Part shown: positions 1 to 7,345 of the stretch, in pieces
Layout of the letters: each line of letters opens with the position of its first letter
How positions within the stretch are numbered: the first letter of the stretch is position 1
IMG/VR virus record: IMGVR_UViG_3300035199_001176
Span: 1 to 36,111 of that record
Length of the DNA: 36,111 nucleotides
Direction: 5' to 3' (one strand)
Source: a virus
Made by a program: the position numbers and the translations under genes
Notes under the pieces: model-generated
Told to the model about the DNA's origin: nothing
What the model saw: only the letters and a program-made list of their open reading frames with translations
Databases searched by the model: none

Positions 1-1023
1 TCATCTTGCTTCCTGCCCGGTGTTCTGCGGTGCGGCCTTTGCGTCAAGCCTCACAAGCTCCACAGCGGCCCGCAATTCATCCCGCCCCACATGCGCATAG
101 CGGCGGGTGGTGGCTATGTCGGCGTGTCTGAGGGCTTCCTGGACCAGTTCAAGCGACGCGCCTTGCTGGCGCATCCAGGTTGCGAAGGTGTGGCGCAGGT
201 CGTGCCAGCGGAAATCTGACAGCGCGGCGGTCTCGCAGGCGGCCGTCCAGTGCTTGCGGCGGTTGGTGAGATCGAACACTTGGCCGGCCCGCTTCTCTTT
301 GTCGTCGGGCCTGAGATTCGCCAGCAGCTCAAAGGCGCCGGCGTTGAGTTCTATGGTGTCCCACCGTTGGCCCTTGCCGAGGATCCGCGCGGTACGCTGT
401 GTCAGGTCAACCTGGGGCCAGGCGAGGGCTGTTGTCTCGGCGCGCCGGCAGCCGGTGAGCAGGGACCAGCGCACGGCGTCGGCGATGTGGCCGGGCAGGG
501 CGGCGAGGAGCAGCGCTGCCTCGTCTTGTGTGATCCAGCGCTCGCGCGACTGAGGCTCTTTCAGCATGTGCTTGCGCCAGGAGATGGCCCGCGTCGGCCA
601 TTCCCATTCCTCGCCGGCCATGCGGTGCGCAGCGCGCAGGGTGGCAACCTCCCGATTGACAGTGGCGGGGCCGACCTCTAGGCGGCGCTCGGCGACATAC
701 TTCGCCACGTGGGCGTTTGAGAGATCAGCGAGCTTGAGGCCCATTGGCAGGCGGCTCTGAACGGCTTGTGTGTAGTAGCTGAGCGTATCGGCAGACGGCA
801 GGTGTCGCGCGTGGTCGTCCCAGTAGCGCGTGTACATGCCGGCCACGGTGGCGACATCGTCGACGGGAATGTCGCCGGCGCGGATGCGTTTCTTCAGGTC
901 GCGGATGAACCGTTGCGCTTCGCGGTACGCAGATTCTTTCGTGCTTCCCCGAAATCGGTCACCGTCGATCTGGAAGTCGTACCACCAGTATGGAGAGTCC
1001 TTGCGCTTTTGCGGTTTCGACAT
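1..1023 (-). CDS. int: Tyrosine-family phage integrase
   Basis: This 340-aa protein is a site-specific tyrosine recombinase that would integrate and excise the phage. The N-terminal part (about 10-50) is a small arm-binding region, followed by a SAM-like core-binding domain (about 55-145) and the catalytic domain (about 160-325). All catalytic positions are visible: R193 in TGCRRAE, K217 in GKG, H274 and R277 in HDLRHTF, H300 in ALRH and nucleophile Y309 in RRYAH. An SD-like GGGAGAAGG lies about 9 nt before the ATG. The stop codon is the first triplet of the window, so the gene is complete but attL is not visible. Its start lies inside the 3' end of the excisionase-like gene (130-nt overlap). 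Confidence 0.96.
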   Translation of the reverse strand: MSKPQKRKDSPYWWYDFQIDGDRFRGSTKESAYREAQRFIRDLKKRIRAGDIPVDDVATVAGMYTRYWDDHARHLPSADTLSYYTQAVQSRLPMGLKLADLSNAHVAKYVAERRLEVGPATVNREVATLRAAHRMAGEEWEWPTRAISWRKHMLKEPQSRERWITQDEAALLLAALPGHIADAVRWSLLTGCRRAETTALAWPQVDLTQRTARILGKGQRWDTIELNAGAFELLANLRPDDKEKRAGQVFDLTNRRKHWTAACETAALSDFRWHDLRHTFATWMRQQGASLELVQEALRHADIATTRRYAHVGRDELRAAVELVRLDAKAAPQNTGQEAR

Positions 1024-1193
1024 TTGGGCGCCTTCTCCCTGGCCTTGAGCCAGTTCTCTATTGTGTCGACACGATAGCGGCGGCGCTCGCCAATCTCAAC
1101 ATAGGGGATGTCAAGGGTCCTGAACGTCGGCACGGAGACGCCGATCCTGGCAGCAGCCTGGGGCGTGGAAAGGGTGAGGCGGGGCGCGGTCAT
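894..1193 (-). CDS. Excisionase-like HTH DNA-binding protein
   Basis: This 99-aa protein has a MerR/AlpA-type winged HTH in its first half (STPQAAARIGVSVPTF, then YVEIGERRRYRVDTIENWL), the architecture of phage excisionases and AlpA-like regulators. It sits directly upstream of int on the same strand, which suits a directionality factor. ATG 1193 is preferred; an upstream GTG at 1211 would add six residues. The last 43 codons overlap the start of int in another frame, which is longer than usual, and that tail has a low-complexity R/T/S composition, so only the N-terminal half may matter. Function is inferred from fold and position. Confidence 0.7.
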   Translation of the reverse strand: MTAPRLTLSTPQAAARIGVSVPTFRTLDIPYVEIGERRRYRVDTIENWLKAREKAPKCRNRKSARTLHTGGTTSRSTVTDFGEARKNLRTAKRNGSSAT

Positions 1194-1195
1194 GT

Positions 1196-1294
1196 CTAGA
1201 TGCACGGACACCAGGTCATTCCGAACAGGACCGACACGACGACAAGGGCGACCGCCGCAAGCAGCTGGAGGAATGGCGGTGTGTCAGGGATCAT
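1196..1294 (-). CDS. 32-aa predicted membrane micro-protein
   Basis: A short reading frame of 32 codons encodes a peptide beginning MIPDTPPF, with one hydrophobic helix (about residues 8-26: LQLLAAVALVVVSVLFG) and a Cys-containing tail. Its ATG overlaps the stop of the upstream gene (ATGA), and its stop lies 3 nt before the excisionase ATG, so it fits a tightly coupled operon. No family is recognised. It could be an accidental frame, but the coupling and the clean TM helix support a real gene. Confidence 0.5.
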   Translation of the reverse strand: MIPDTPPFLQLLAAVALVVVSVLFGMTWCPCI

Positions 1295-1644
1295 TGGCGG
1301 CAATCCTCATCGCACATGCTGATGATGCGCGGATCCTGGCGGAGGGCCTCGGACCAGGCGGCGGCCTTGTGCTCGGCGATCTGGGTGTGGGTCAGGCCGA
1401 GGCGGGTGAAGTCAGCTTCGGTGACGGTGCCGTCGCGCTGCCAGCCGTTGAGGATGGCGCTGGCCATGAGGTCGATCACGGTGCGCGGCTTCATGGTGAT
1501 GCGGCCGACCTTGAGAAAACCAATGGTGCGCGGCCGGGCGGCGTCGATGGCCTTTGCCCGGGCCCGTGCCGCCGGCGGAATGCGCCCGTCGGCGGCCGCC
1601 TCGAGGAGGCGTTCGGCGGAGTGGAATACCGGTTGGGTGTGCAT
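1291..1644 (-). CDS. Hypothetical small protein, first gene of the int operon
   Basis: This 117-aa protein begins MHTQPVFHSAERLLEAAADG. ATG 1644 is chosen because AAGG lies about 7 nt upstream; a longer frame reaching 1710 runs into AT-rich promoter-like DNA. It is mostly alpha-helical and ends in an acidic, Cys-containing tail (CDEDCRQ). No domain is recognised. It overlaps the 32-aa membrane peptide by 4 nt and appears to head the leftward lysogeny operon towards xis and int. Confidence 0.6.
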   Translation of the reverse strand: MHTQPVFHSAERLLEAAADGRIPPAARARAKAIDAARPRTIGFLKVGRITMKPRTVIDLMASAILNGWQRDGTVTEADFTRLGLTHTQIAEHKAAAWSEALRQDPRIISMCDEDCRQ

Positions 1645-1691
1645 GATGGACCTTATCGACTGGAGTTTGGTGAGGTGAAATGTAACAAAAT

Positions 1692-1764
1692 GTTTGAAGC
1701 GTACCAACAAAAAACAACAAATCGTTTGAATAAATGCGTACCACTGTGTCGAAACTGTTTGATT
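1692..1764. promoter_or_regulatory. Three phased GTTTGA half-sites upstream of the int operon
   Basis: GTTTGA occurs at 1692-1697, 1724-1729 and 1757-1762, all in the same orientation and 32 and 33 bp apart, close to three helical turns. The third reads GTTTGATT, exactly the right arm of the dyad operator at 4449-4469 in front of the cro-like gene. The segment is AT-rich compared with its surroundings and lies between the leftward int operon and the rightward cargo genes. Binding by the phage repressor or Cro is inference. Confidence 0.4.
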
Positions 1765-1948
1765 TTAGGGGTGATTCGCGGTCGATTTTTCCCGGCTAAG
1801 GTGTAGACTTAATGGCAATGAAACGCGGCGTTGTTCGGGAATGAGGTGTGCATGCCGCCAACTACTTCCGCTACGCGAGGCTTGCGCCCAAAGCGATTTA
1901 TCATGCTGCTATCGAGGCACTGTTGGTGGCGGAGGGCCCAGCGTGGCG

Positions 1949-3088
1949 ATGGATCGGATGGGGGTGAACAAACTAATGGATAGGCTAACAAAGCTGGTGA
2001 TGCTCGGCCTGCTTTTAGCGGTTTCCGCTGCGTTTGGGGACGGCGGTGGCGGTTTCGTTGATGAGCAGTGGCGTACGGACACGGGCAATTCGTTGCCGTT
2101 GCAGGTCGAGTTTCCCTCAGCCGCTAGTGAGGCTGTGGTACATATTCTTGAGGCGAAAGGCATGGCGCTTTCGCCCGATATGTCGGAGACGGTCTACTCA
2201 CCCTTTGATGCCGAGAGTTACATTAATGTTCTGAACTTTCGGGCCTGCAGGTTGAGAGGTCTGCCAACAGGCTTCCCAATTGAGGATGCCGGCTCCGGCA
2301 CATTGCTGTTCGGTGGCGAGATCATCACTGAAAACCCCGAGGTCGTGCGGGAGCTTAGCCGGGCTGCTTACGGCGTCGCGGACCTTGGTGATGTCGCAGA
2401 TCTCGTAAGCGACGTGGGGATATCATATTGGATATCGGATGGTTGGGAACCGGCTCCCGAAGATCAAAATTTGATATCGCCAGACGCCCATGATCAATAT
2501 GAAGAGACAGAATTTCGTCAGGCCTCACTGGTGCCGTCATTTGAAATTTTCCATGTCGTGAGGGCGATCGACAACCCGAATGTGGCGACGACCGTTGTCG
2601 GCCAACACACTCTTTGGGGCACCGATTGGTATAATCAAGTCAGTGCCGATCTCACTGAATATTCAGGCGCAGTTATTGACTATTGTTTCATATCCGCTGC
2701 TGCCGGAGTGACTAGTCCAATCTATGCATTGTCCGAATTTGCGGCACGAGTTGTGCGCGACGAAAACGCCTTATGGCGGCCACAGTTCAGCGCAATAGCA
2801 TTTGTCGAGAGTACTCTGCAGGTAAATACTCTTCCGTTGGAAGTTGGTTGGATTGCGCTTGGAGACGGTGCCGTAGAAGTGATTGACGATACCTCTTCTT
2901 TACCCACGTTTAACGCCATATATGGTAGCAGCGGTTTTCAAAACTACTACGACAGCGTGATCCAAAAATGGTCACAGCCGGGACAACCCTGGAGCTTCGG
3001 GATTGTGACGCATGCGACGTTCCGAGGCTCTCGGGGGCCATCCGGCGTTCCGCCGGAAGACGACGACGACGACGAAAACGAAGATTAG
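1949..3088 (+). CDS. Secreted protein of unknown function (cargo gene)
   Basis: A protein of about 379 aa. The start region contains MDRMGVNKLMDRL followed by a hydrophobic stretch (KLVMLGLLLAVSAAFG), which looks like a Sec signal peptide with cleavage near AFG. Starts at 1949, 1958 or 1976 all keep it; 1976 has GGGGG about 11 nt upstream. The mature part is acidic with few Cys and ends in a strongly acidic tail (PEDDDDDENED). No domain is recognised. Base composition is lower in GC than the phage core. It lies on the strand opposite int and CI, 57 bp before a 2-TM protein, so the two may form a cargo pair expressed in the lysogen. Confidence 0.65.
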   Translation: MDRMGVNKLMDRLTKLVMLGLLLAVSAAFGDGGGGFVDEQWRTDTGNSLPLQVEFPSAASEAVVHILEAKGMALSPDMSETVYSPFDAESYINVLNFRACRLRGLPTGFPIEDAGSGTLLFGGEIITENPEVVRELSRAAYGVADLGDVADLVSDVGISYWISDGWEPAPEDQNLISPDAHDQYEETEFRQASLVPSFEIFHVVRAIDNPNVATTVVGQHTLWGTDWYNQVSADLTEYSGAVIDYCFISAAAGVTSPIYALSEFAARVVRDENALWRPQFSAIAFVESTLQVNTLPLEVGWIALGDGAVEVIDDTSSLPTFNAIYGSSGFQNYYDSVIQKWSQPGQPWSFGIVTHATFRGSRGPSGVPPEDDDDDENED

Positions 3089-3145
3089 GGTGCACCTGCG
3101 CCGCAGATGCGCAACTGGTGTACTATGTTATGTTTGGATTGAGCC

Positions 3146-3817
3146 ATGTCACAGATGAGCCAAAGTAGACTTAAGAAATGGTCCGGCGGTATCCGCTACC
3201 AAGCGGACCTATCTCGGCGGTACCACCAGAGCAGGGCTGCCTTTTTGGGATTCTGGCACACGACGATTCAGGTGTTGATCGCTGTCGTTAGTAGTTCCGC
3301 GTTCATACTGCTTTTCGTGTCCGAGCCTGGAAATATCGGAGGCACCGCGCCGTTGAACTCATTTGCTTGGCTCTATCCCATTCTGGTGGCGTCCATTGGT
3401 CTACTCGCGGTCTTTTCGGCGGCGCTCGGCCTGGGTGATAAATCCGGTATGCACCGCGGATTACAGCTCATGTTCAGCTCGATCCTTCGTGCGATGGAGG
3501 ATCATCCGCTTACGCAGCAGGAGATAGAGGCGATCCAATCGCAACTTACAATGATGGAAAGCTCGGAGCCAAGTAGGCACCTTTTCTTGGTCGAGTTCCG
3601 ATGCCACAACGCGATTATGCAAGCCTACGGATTCGAGCCAGCGAAGAAAATTCGGCTGAAATTTTACCACATCCTCTATAGCCAGTTGGCGAACTGGGGA
3701 GCGGACGGATTGAAGGCGGATGCTCCATTGATTTGGGACGATTACGCGAAATCTCTTTCACTGCCACTTGCACAGAGTGCCGACAAGATGCCGGCGCAAC
3801 CAAGGCGCGTCGCCTAA
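3146..3817 (+). CDS. Two-TM membrane protein resembling SLATT-type effectors
   Basis: This 223-aa protein has a short basic helical N-terminus (RYQADLSRRYHQSRAAF), two hydrophobic helices (about 40-58 and 74-96) with a short loop, then a helical cytosolic part of about 125 aa. That layout resembles SLATT proteins (2-TM partners of SMODS/SLOG nucleotide-signalling defence systems), whose TM pair is proposed to form pores. No nucleotidyltransferase or SLOG gene is adjacent, so a defence role is not shown. Its stop overlaps the convergent CI stop by 3-4 nt. Start ATG 3146 has a weak SD; ATG 3155 is possible. The SLATT assignment comes from architecture only. Confidence 0.55.
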   Translation: MSQMSQSRLKKWSGGIRYQADLSRRYHQSRAAFLGFWHTTIQVLIAVVSSSAFILLFVSEPGNIGGTAPLNSFAWLYPILVASIGLLAVFSAALGLGDKSGMHRGLQLMFSSILRAMEDHPLTQQEIEAIQSQLTMMESSEPSRHLFLVEFRCHNAIMQAYGFEPAKKIRLKFYHILYSQLANWGADGLKADAPLIWDDYAKSLSLPLAQSADKMPAQPRRVA

Positions 3818-4392
3818 AGATCCACGATCACTTTGACGACACGTCCGACAACCTCGACGTCGCCGTCAGGAAAGATTGTATCGTGATCCACAGTTGAGAA
3901 CGGCTCGAGCCTCGCGGGTTCTGCGCGCCAACGCTTGAATGTGGCGGTGCCGCCGTCGCGAAAGACGTAATCCTTGCCTGGCCGCAATTCGCGGTCGGTG
4001 AAATCAACAATGATGATCGATCCCTCCGGGGCGATCTTGTTCATGGAGTCACCGGCGACGGTGAGGGCGATGTGATTGGGGTGCTTCAGTCCCGCGACCG
4101 CGATCATCGGTGTGCCTTCCGGCACATAGGGGTCTGCGGTTTCGGCAAATGCGCCGGCCTGGACCCAAGAGACATGGGCGACTTCGTTGCCGGAATCGTT
4201 GAACAGTTCGCCGGCGCTAATGCCGAAAGCGTCGGCAAGTTTGGATATCCACGGATCGCTCAATCGCCGTTCACCGCGCTCCAGGTAACCGATCTGTTGG
4301 TTTGACGTCCCGATCATGCTGCCGAGAACATCCTGCGACCAGCCGCGCTTTTTGCGCAGTTCCTTAATCCGATTGGGGGCAGATTCGTTCAT
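3814..4392 (-). CDS. CI-type repressor (HTH_XRE + S24 autopeptidase)
   Basis: This 192-aa repressor would maintain lysogeny and be inactivated by RecA-stimulated self-cleavage. Residues 8-62 form an XRE helix-turn-helix (WSQDVLGSMIGTSNQQIGYLERGERR). The C-terminal half is a LexA/CI-like S24 domain with a likely cleavage site at A79-G80 (QAGAFAE), nucleophile S116 in AGDSM and general base K153 in TFKRW. ATG 4392 is chosen; upstream in-frame codons lie in operator DNA. It is divergent from the cro-like gene, with dyads at 4404-4418 and 4449-4469 between them. Confidence 0.93.
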   Translation of the reverse strand: MNESAPNRIKELRKKRGWSQDVLGSMIGTSNQQIGYLERGERRLSDPWISKLADAFGISAGELFNDSGNEVAHVSWVQAGAFAETADPYVPEGTPMIAVAGLKHPNHIALTVAGDSMNKIAPEGSIIIVDFTDRELRPGKDYVFRDGGTATFKRWRAEPARLEPFSTVDHDTIFPDGDVEVVGRVVKVIVDL

Positions 4393-4403
4393 GCCCGAAC
4401 AAT

Positions 4404-4418
4404 ACAACAGATTGTTGT
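4404..4418. promoter_or_regulatory. Dyad site ACAACA-GAT-TGTTGT before the repressor gene
   Basis: A perfect 6-bp inverted repeat with a 3-bp spacer, starting 12 bp upstream of the repressor ATG. Its position suits autoregulation of CI or Cro repression of cI. Its sequence differs from the second dyad, so a different protein may bind it. Confidence 0.5.
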
Positions 4419-4448
4419 TTTCTGTTTAGGAACAAATTGGTTGAAACG

Positions 4449-4469
4449 AATCAAACGATATGTTTGATT
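4449..4469. promoter_or_regulatory. Candidate operator dyad AATCAAAC-N5-GTTTGATT
   Basis: A perfect 8-bp inverted repeat around GATAT, 9 bp upstream of the preferred cro-like start (4478). The size and spacing suit a dimeric XRE repressor. The same half-site recurs upstream of the int operon at 1757-1764 (exact) and at 1692 and 1724 (shorter). This points to one regulon covering the early genes and int. Confidence 0.65.
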
Positions 4470-4477
4470 TTGGGGCC

Positions 4478-4753
4478 ATGCGGTTATCAACATTTCTCAA
4501 AACCTATGAAGGCGGGATACCTGCCTTTGCAGAACGCGTAGAGCGCACTCCGGAAGCAGTGAGGCTGTGGGCGAAGGGTATGCGCATGGCCGGGACGCGC
4601 GATGCGCACCGCATTGAGAGCGCGTCCGGCGGCGCTGTCACCGTCGCTGATCTGCACGCGGCGTGTGTCAAGTACCTCAACCTTGATGAACCTTCCCATG
4701 CTTCCGGAGTAGACGCCGGAGCGCCAGATGTCATGGAGACTATGAATGGCTAA
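4478..4753 (+). CDS. Cro-like small HTH regulator
   Basis: This 91-aa protein begins MRLSTFLKTYEGGIPAFAERV and contains an HTH-like stretch (FAERVERTPEAVRLWAKGMR), followed by ADLHAACVKYLN. This matches small YdaS/Cro-type regulators that lie divergent to S24 repressors. An in-frame ATG at 4460 would start inside the operator dyad and has no SD, so 4478 (preceded by GGGG) is preferred. Its 3' end overlaps the next gene. It would turn down cI and allow lytic development; this role is inferred from position. Confidence 0.7.
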   Translation: MRLSTFLKTYEGGIPAFAERVERTPEAVRLWAKGMRMAGTRDAHRIESASGGAVTVADLHAACVKYLNLDEPSHASGVDAGAPDVMETMNG

Positions 4754-5330
4754 ATCCACCTACAAACCCCGCCCGCCGGCAACGCTCGGCTCTGCCACCG
4801 AGGCGCTGATCAACGCTTGCGGCGGGCCGTCGGCGGCGGCCGATCTGCCGGGCTGCCGGGTCGGGCGCAAGCAGCTCTTCAACTATACGGATGATGAGGA
4901 GGACAATGCGGACAAGTGGATGCCGGCCGATATCGTGCGGGCACTCGAAAGGCACGCCGGCGATCCGATCCTGACCCGGTTCCTGGCCGCCGAATCCGGT
5001 CATGCGCTGATCCCCCTGATGCTCGATGTGGACATCATGGCGCTGCCGCCGCAGGTGGCGCGCGCCGCCAAGGAAGCGGCGGAAGTGTTCGGCGCCATGG
5101 CGATCGACCTCGCCGACGGCACGGTCACGGCGCGGGAGGCGGGGCGGACGATCGAGGAGATCGACGATGCCCTGAAAGCCTTCGGGGCCCTGCGCGGCGA
5201 GCTGATGGCGATCCGCGATGGCGGGGTGGCGGCGGTGCGTGAGCCGCGGGCGGGCGAGTCCAAGTCAGATCCCCGCGTTCGCGAGGATGACGGGGTGGTG
5301 AGCCTTGCCGGCTCGCGGACGGAGGGCTGA
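4746..5330 (+). CDS. CII-like phage regulatory protein
   Basis: This 194-aa protein is second in the early operon and overlaps the cro-like gene. The N-terminal half (GSATEALINACGG...VGRKQLFNYTD...MPADIVRALERHAGDPILTRFLAAESG) resembles the phage CII/CP76 regulatory family: a DNA-binding four-helix segment followed by the 'vraLE...GdPiltr.LA...G' pattern. The middle (about 95-155) is helical. The last ~20 codons include a mobile palindromic repeat (5269-5288) read as SDPRVREDD, so the C-terminus may have been extended by insertion. GGAG lies 7 nt before the ATG. Confidence 0.6.
   Translation: MAKSTYKPRPPATLGSATEALINACGGPSAAADLPGCRVGRKQLFNYTDDEEDNADKWMPADIVRALERHAGDPILTRFLAAESGHALIPLMLDVDIMALPPQVARAAKEAAEVFGAMAIDLADGTVTAREAGRTIEEIDDALKAFGALRGELMAIRDGGVAAVREPRAGESKSDPRVREDDGVVSLAGSRTEG
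5269..5288. repeat. Palindromic repeat inside a coding sequence
   Basis: ATCCCCGCG-TT-CGCGAGGAT is an inverted repeat with one mismatch. It is the core of the widespread intergenic 'ATCCCCGCG..CGCGGGGAT(GAC)' palindrome of alphaproteobacterial chromosomes. Here it is in frame within the CII-like gene, near its 3' end. Confidence 0.65.
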
Positions 5331-5334
5331 GGCG

Positions 5335-5643
5335 ATGGGTTGGCGGCTGTGGACGGACGCCGAGGACGAGCAGCTGGCGGCGATGTATGCAGGCGGGCTG
5401 CACACCCGTGAAATCGGCAAGGCGCTTGACCGGTCGGCAAACGCCGTGAGCGGACGCGCCTCGGTCCTCGGCCTTAGCCGCGAGCGCATCGTCGCGCCGC
5501 GAGACGCGGCGCCTGCGGCCTCCGACGCCAACAGCCCGCGCCCGACGTCTGCAAGCAAGTATGCGGAGATGAACACGGGCTTCGTCGCGGCGATGTTCGC
5601 GGCGGGGTACGGGTGCCTCTACACGGGAGAGCACGCAGCATGA
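5335..5643 (+). CDS. GcrA/SANT-like DNA-binding protein
   Basis: This 102-aa protein has an N-terminal Myb/SANT-type helical domain: WTDAEDEQLAAMY, then HTREIGKALDRSANAV and GRASVLGL. This resembles the GcrA cell-cycle regulator, which is specific to alphaproteobacteria and binds methylated promoters, and phage relatives of it. The rest is a low-complexity linker and a short hydrophobic end (FVAAMFAAGYG). ATG 5335 has GGAGGG about 9 nt upstream. The stop overlaps the next start (ATGA). A role in tying phage transcription to the host cell cycle is inference. Confidence 0.65.
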   Translation: MGWRLWTDAEDEQLAAMYAGGLHTREIGKALDRSANAVSGRASVLGLSRERIVAPRDAAPAASDANSPRPTSASKYAEMNTGFVAAMFAAGYGCLYTGEHAA

Positions 5644-6236
5644 ACGTGGCGTCGGCGCAGAGCGAGATGGGGTCGCACGTCACCATGGTGCGGGCATCGA
5701 ACACGCAGGTCGAGATCCTCAGTTTTGGGCATGTTTATGCGGTGCTGCATGGCGAGAACGGGCAGGCGGTGTTCGATCACTACCAAGCCCTGCCGCGACA
5801 ACGCCGCAACATCTTCGCCGAAGGCATCCTCATGGGGCGCGAGGTGGCGCTGCGTTCGGCGGAGGTGGAGCGCTTGTTCGTGCGCGACACGGCTGATGCG
5901 GCGAGTTCTAACCTCGAGGTGTTCATCCAGATCGGCGGGCAGGGATTCTGCCAGGAGTTCGAGCCAAGGCGCATCTCCGACTGGCTGCGCATTTTTACCG
6001 AGGCACTGCACCGGCATTTCAGGCCTCTCGATCTCACGACAGCGAGTGCGCAGAGCGACGGGGAATTGACGGAGGCCGAGGCGGATGTGTGGTGCGCGGC
6101 GGAGCGCGAAGCGATGAAGACGAGCAATGATCCGTGGGCGTGGGAAGCGGCGGCCCGCACGGCGCTCAGGAAGTATCGGGAGGATGGAGCAAGAGTTGAG
6201 CATCAAGCGATGAGGACAGGAGGTGATGAATGTTAG
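5640..6236 (+). CDS. Hypothetical early phage protein
   Basis: This 198-aa soluble protein is translationally coupled to the GcrA-like gene by an ATGA overlap, which decides the start. No known domain is recognised. It contains a beta-rich region (QVEILSFGHVYAVLHGENG), a basic helix (LPRQRRNIFAEGIL) and an acidic helical C-terminal part (ELTEAEADVWCAAEREAMK). It is the last gene of this early block before the reverse-strand insertion. Confidence 0.7.
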   Translation: MNVASAQSEMGSHVTMVRASNTQVEILSFGHVYAVLHGENGQAVFDHYQALPRQRRNIFAEGILMGREVALRSAEVERLFVRDTADAASSNLEVFIQIGGQGFCQEFEPRRISDWLRIFTEALHRHFRPLDLTTASAQSDGELTEAEADVWCAAEREAMKTSNDPWAWEAAARTALRKYREDGARVEHQAMRTGGDEC

Positions 6237-6316
6237 CCGACTCCTCGAATGCAAAAATCAGGCGCGGTACCTGTTTCGCCTCAGGCCAAACCACCAAACG
6301 ATTGGGTCTGGCGAGC

Positions 6317-7345
6317 TTACTCGCAACCATCCGGGGGTATGTTGAGATCAGCTTCGAACCCGCCTTCTTTGAACGAGAAGTACGATATCCCGATCTGACT
6401 GTATGTGCCCCCGGGGTCGGAGATGTAGTACTCCTCACTGACGATAAAATCCCCTTCGCCGCTAAGGGTTTGCGAAATACCCGCTTCGTGCTTCTCCCTG
6501 TCTTCGAGCGGGCAGGACAGTGCCTGAAAATGGCCGCCGTCCAAAGTTTCGGTGTCTTCCCATCGCCACACCGACTCAAACTGCTCGTAGGGTCCAACAA
6601 CAGTAGCAGTCGACGACACTTCTATCGTGGAGCGTTCAAAGTTTGCGTCCGAAACATTCGCAAAGGCGAATGCTGCATTGGTCAACTCGGCATTCTCAAA
6701 CCACCCGCTTGTGACGTTCGCACCGACGAAATTCGCACCGGTGAGAATTGCATTGTCGAACGCAACATACTCAAGAATCGCTCCTGTCATATCGGCGCCC
6801 GCCAGCGTCGCCTTTTTAAACCTTCCATCAGAGAACACCGCCTCACGCATGCTCACCCTGCTAAGGTTGGCACCATCAAAATTGCTGTCCGGCGCTTTTA
6901 CAAAATTCAAATAGGTGAGCACATTGGTTGCAGCATTGGCCGGCGGGGAAAGATCGATGCCGATCAATTGAACATTTTGACTGTTCAAGAATTCAACGGC
7001 CCAGATCTTCCCGGAGTTTCCAGGCGCGTTGATCGTGAGCAATTGCCAAGCGAGGCCCAAGCGCCCTTCTTCGCGCGCCACGCGCTCCTCTTCCATGGCG
7101 GCCCGTTCGACGGTTCGTGCCGCGCGTTCTTCCGCAACCACACCACGCTCTATGAAGCGAAAGACGACATCAACAGTGAACGCGATGAGGGCGATCGGGA
7201 TTCCGATCGCAGCCATGATTCTGATGATGTGGAGTCGGTCGAACCAATCTGCGCATCTTTGAAGGCGGGAACGCGGGCTTGCGGTCGCGCCGCGAAGTCG
7301 ACGTGCTTGCACGTAATTCAGCTTAGGCTTTGGCGCTATCCTCAT
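6317..7345 (-). CDS. Membrane-anchored pentapeptide-repeat protein
   Basis: A 342-aa protein on the strand opposite all neighbours. ATG 7345 is chosen because GGGGG lies about 5 nt upstream and the frame above it is the antisense of real genes. It has a basic cytosolic N-terminus, one TM helix (about 42-62: IMAAIGIPIALIAFTVDVVF), a charged helical stretch (65-95) and pentapeptide repeats A(D/N)LXX in about 153-245 (SNFDGANLSRV, ATLAGADMTGA, AILTGANFVGA, AELTNAAF). The C-terminal ~90 aa is beta-rich and unassigned. Pentapeptide folds are right-handed beta-helices used for protein contacts. Cargo status is inferred from orientation and composition. Confidence 0.75.
   Translation of the reverse strand: MRIAPKPKLNYVQARRLRGATASPRSRLQRCADWFDRLHIIRIMAAIGIPIALIAFTVDVVFRFIERGVVAEERAARTVERAAMEEERVAREEGRLGLAWQLLTINAPGNSGKIWAVEFLNSQNVQLIGIDLSPPANAATNVLTYLNFVKAPDSNFDGANLSRVSMREAVFSDGRFKKATLAGADMTGAILEYVAFDNAILTGANFVGANVTSGWFENAELTNAAFAFANVSDANFERSTIEVSSTATVVGPYEQFESVWRWEDTETLDGGHFQALSCPLEDREKHEAGISQTLSGEGDFIVSEEYYISDPGGTYSQIGISYFSFKEGGFEADLNIPPDGCE

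Noticed and set aside
1841-1948. Upstream extension of the secreted protein to position 1841
   Set aside because: It would put a Cys/Arg-rich segment before the signal peptide and has no SD; starts at 1949-1976 place the signal peptide near the N-terminus.
4460-4477. Earlier ATG for the cro-like gene
   Set aside because: It lies inside the operator dyad and has no ribosome binding site.
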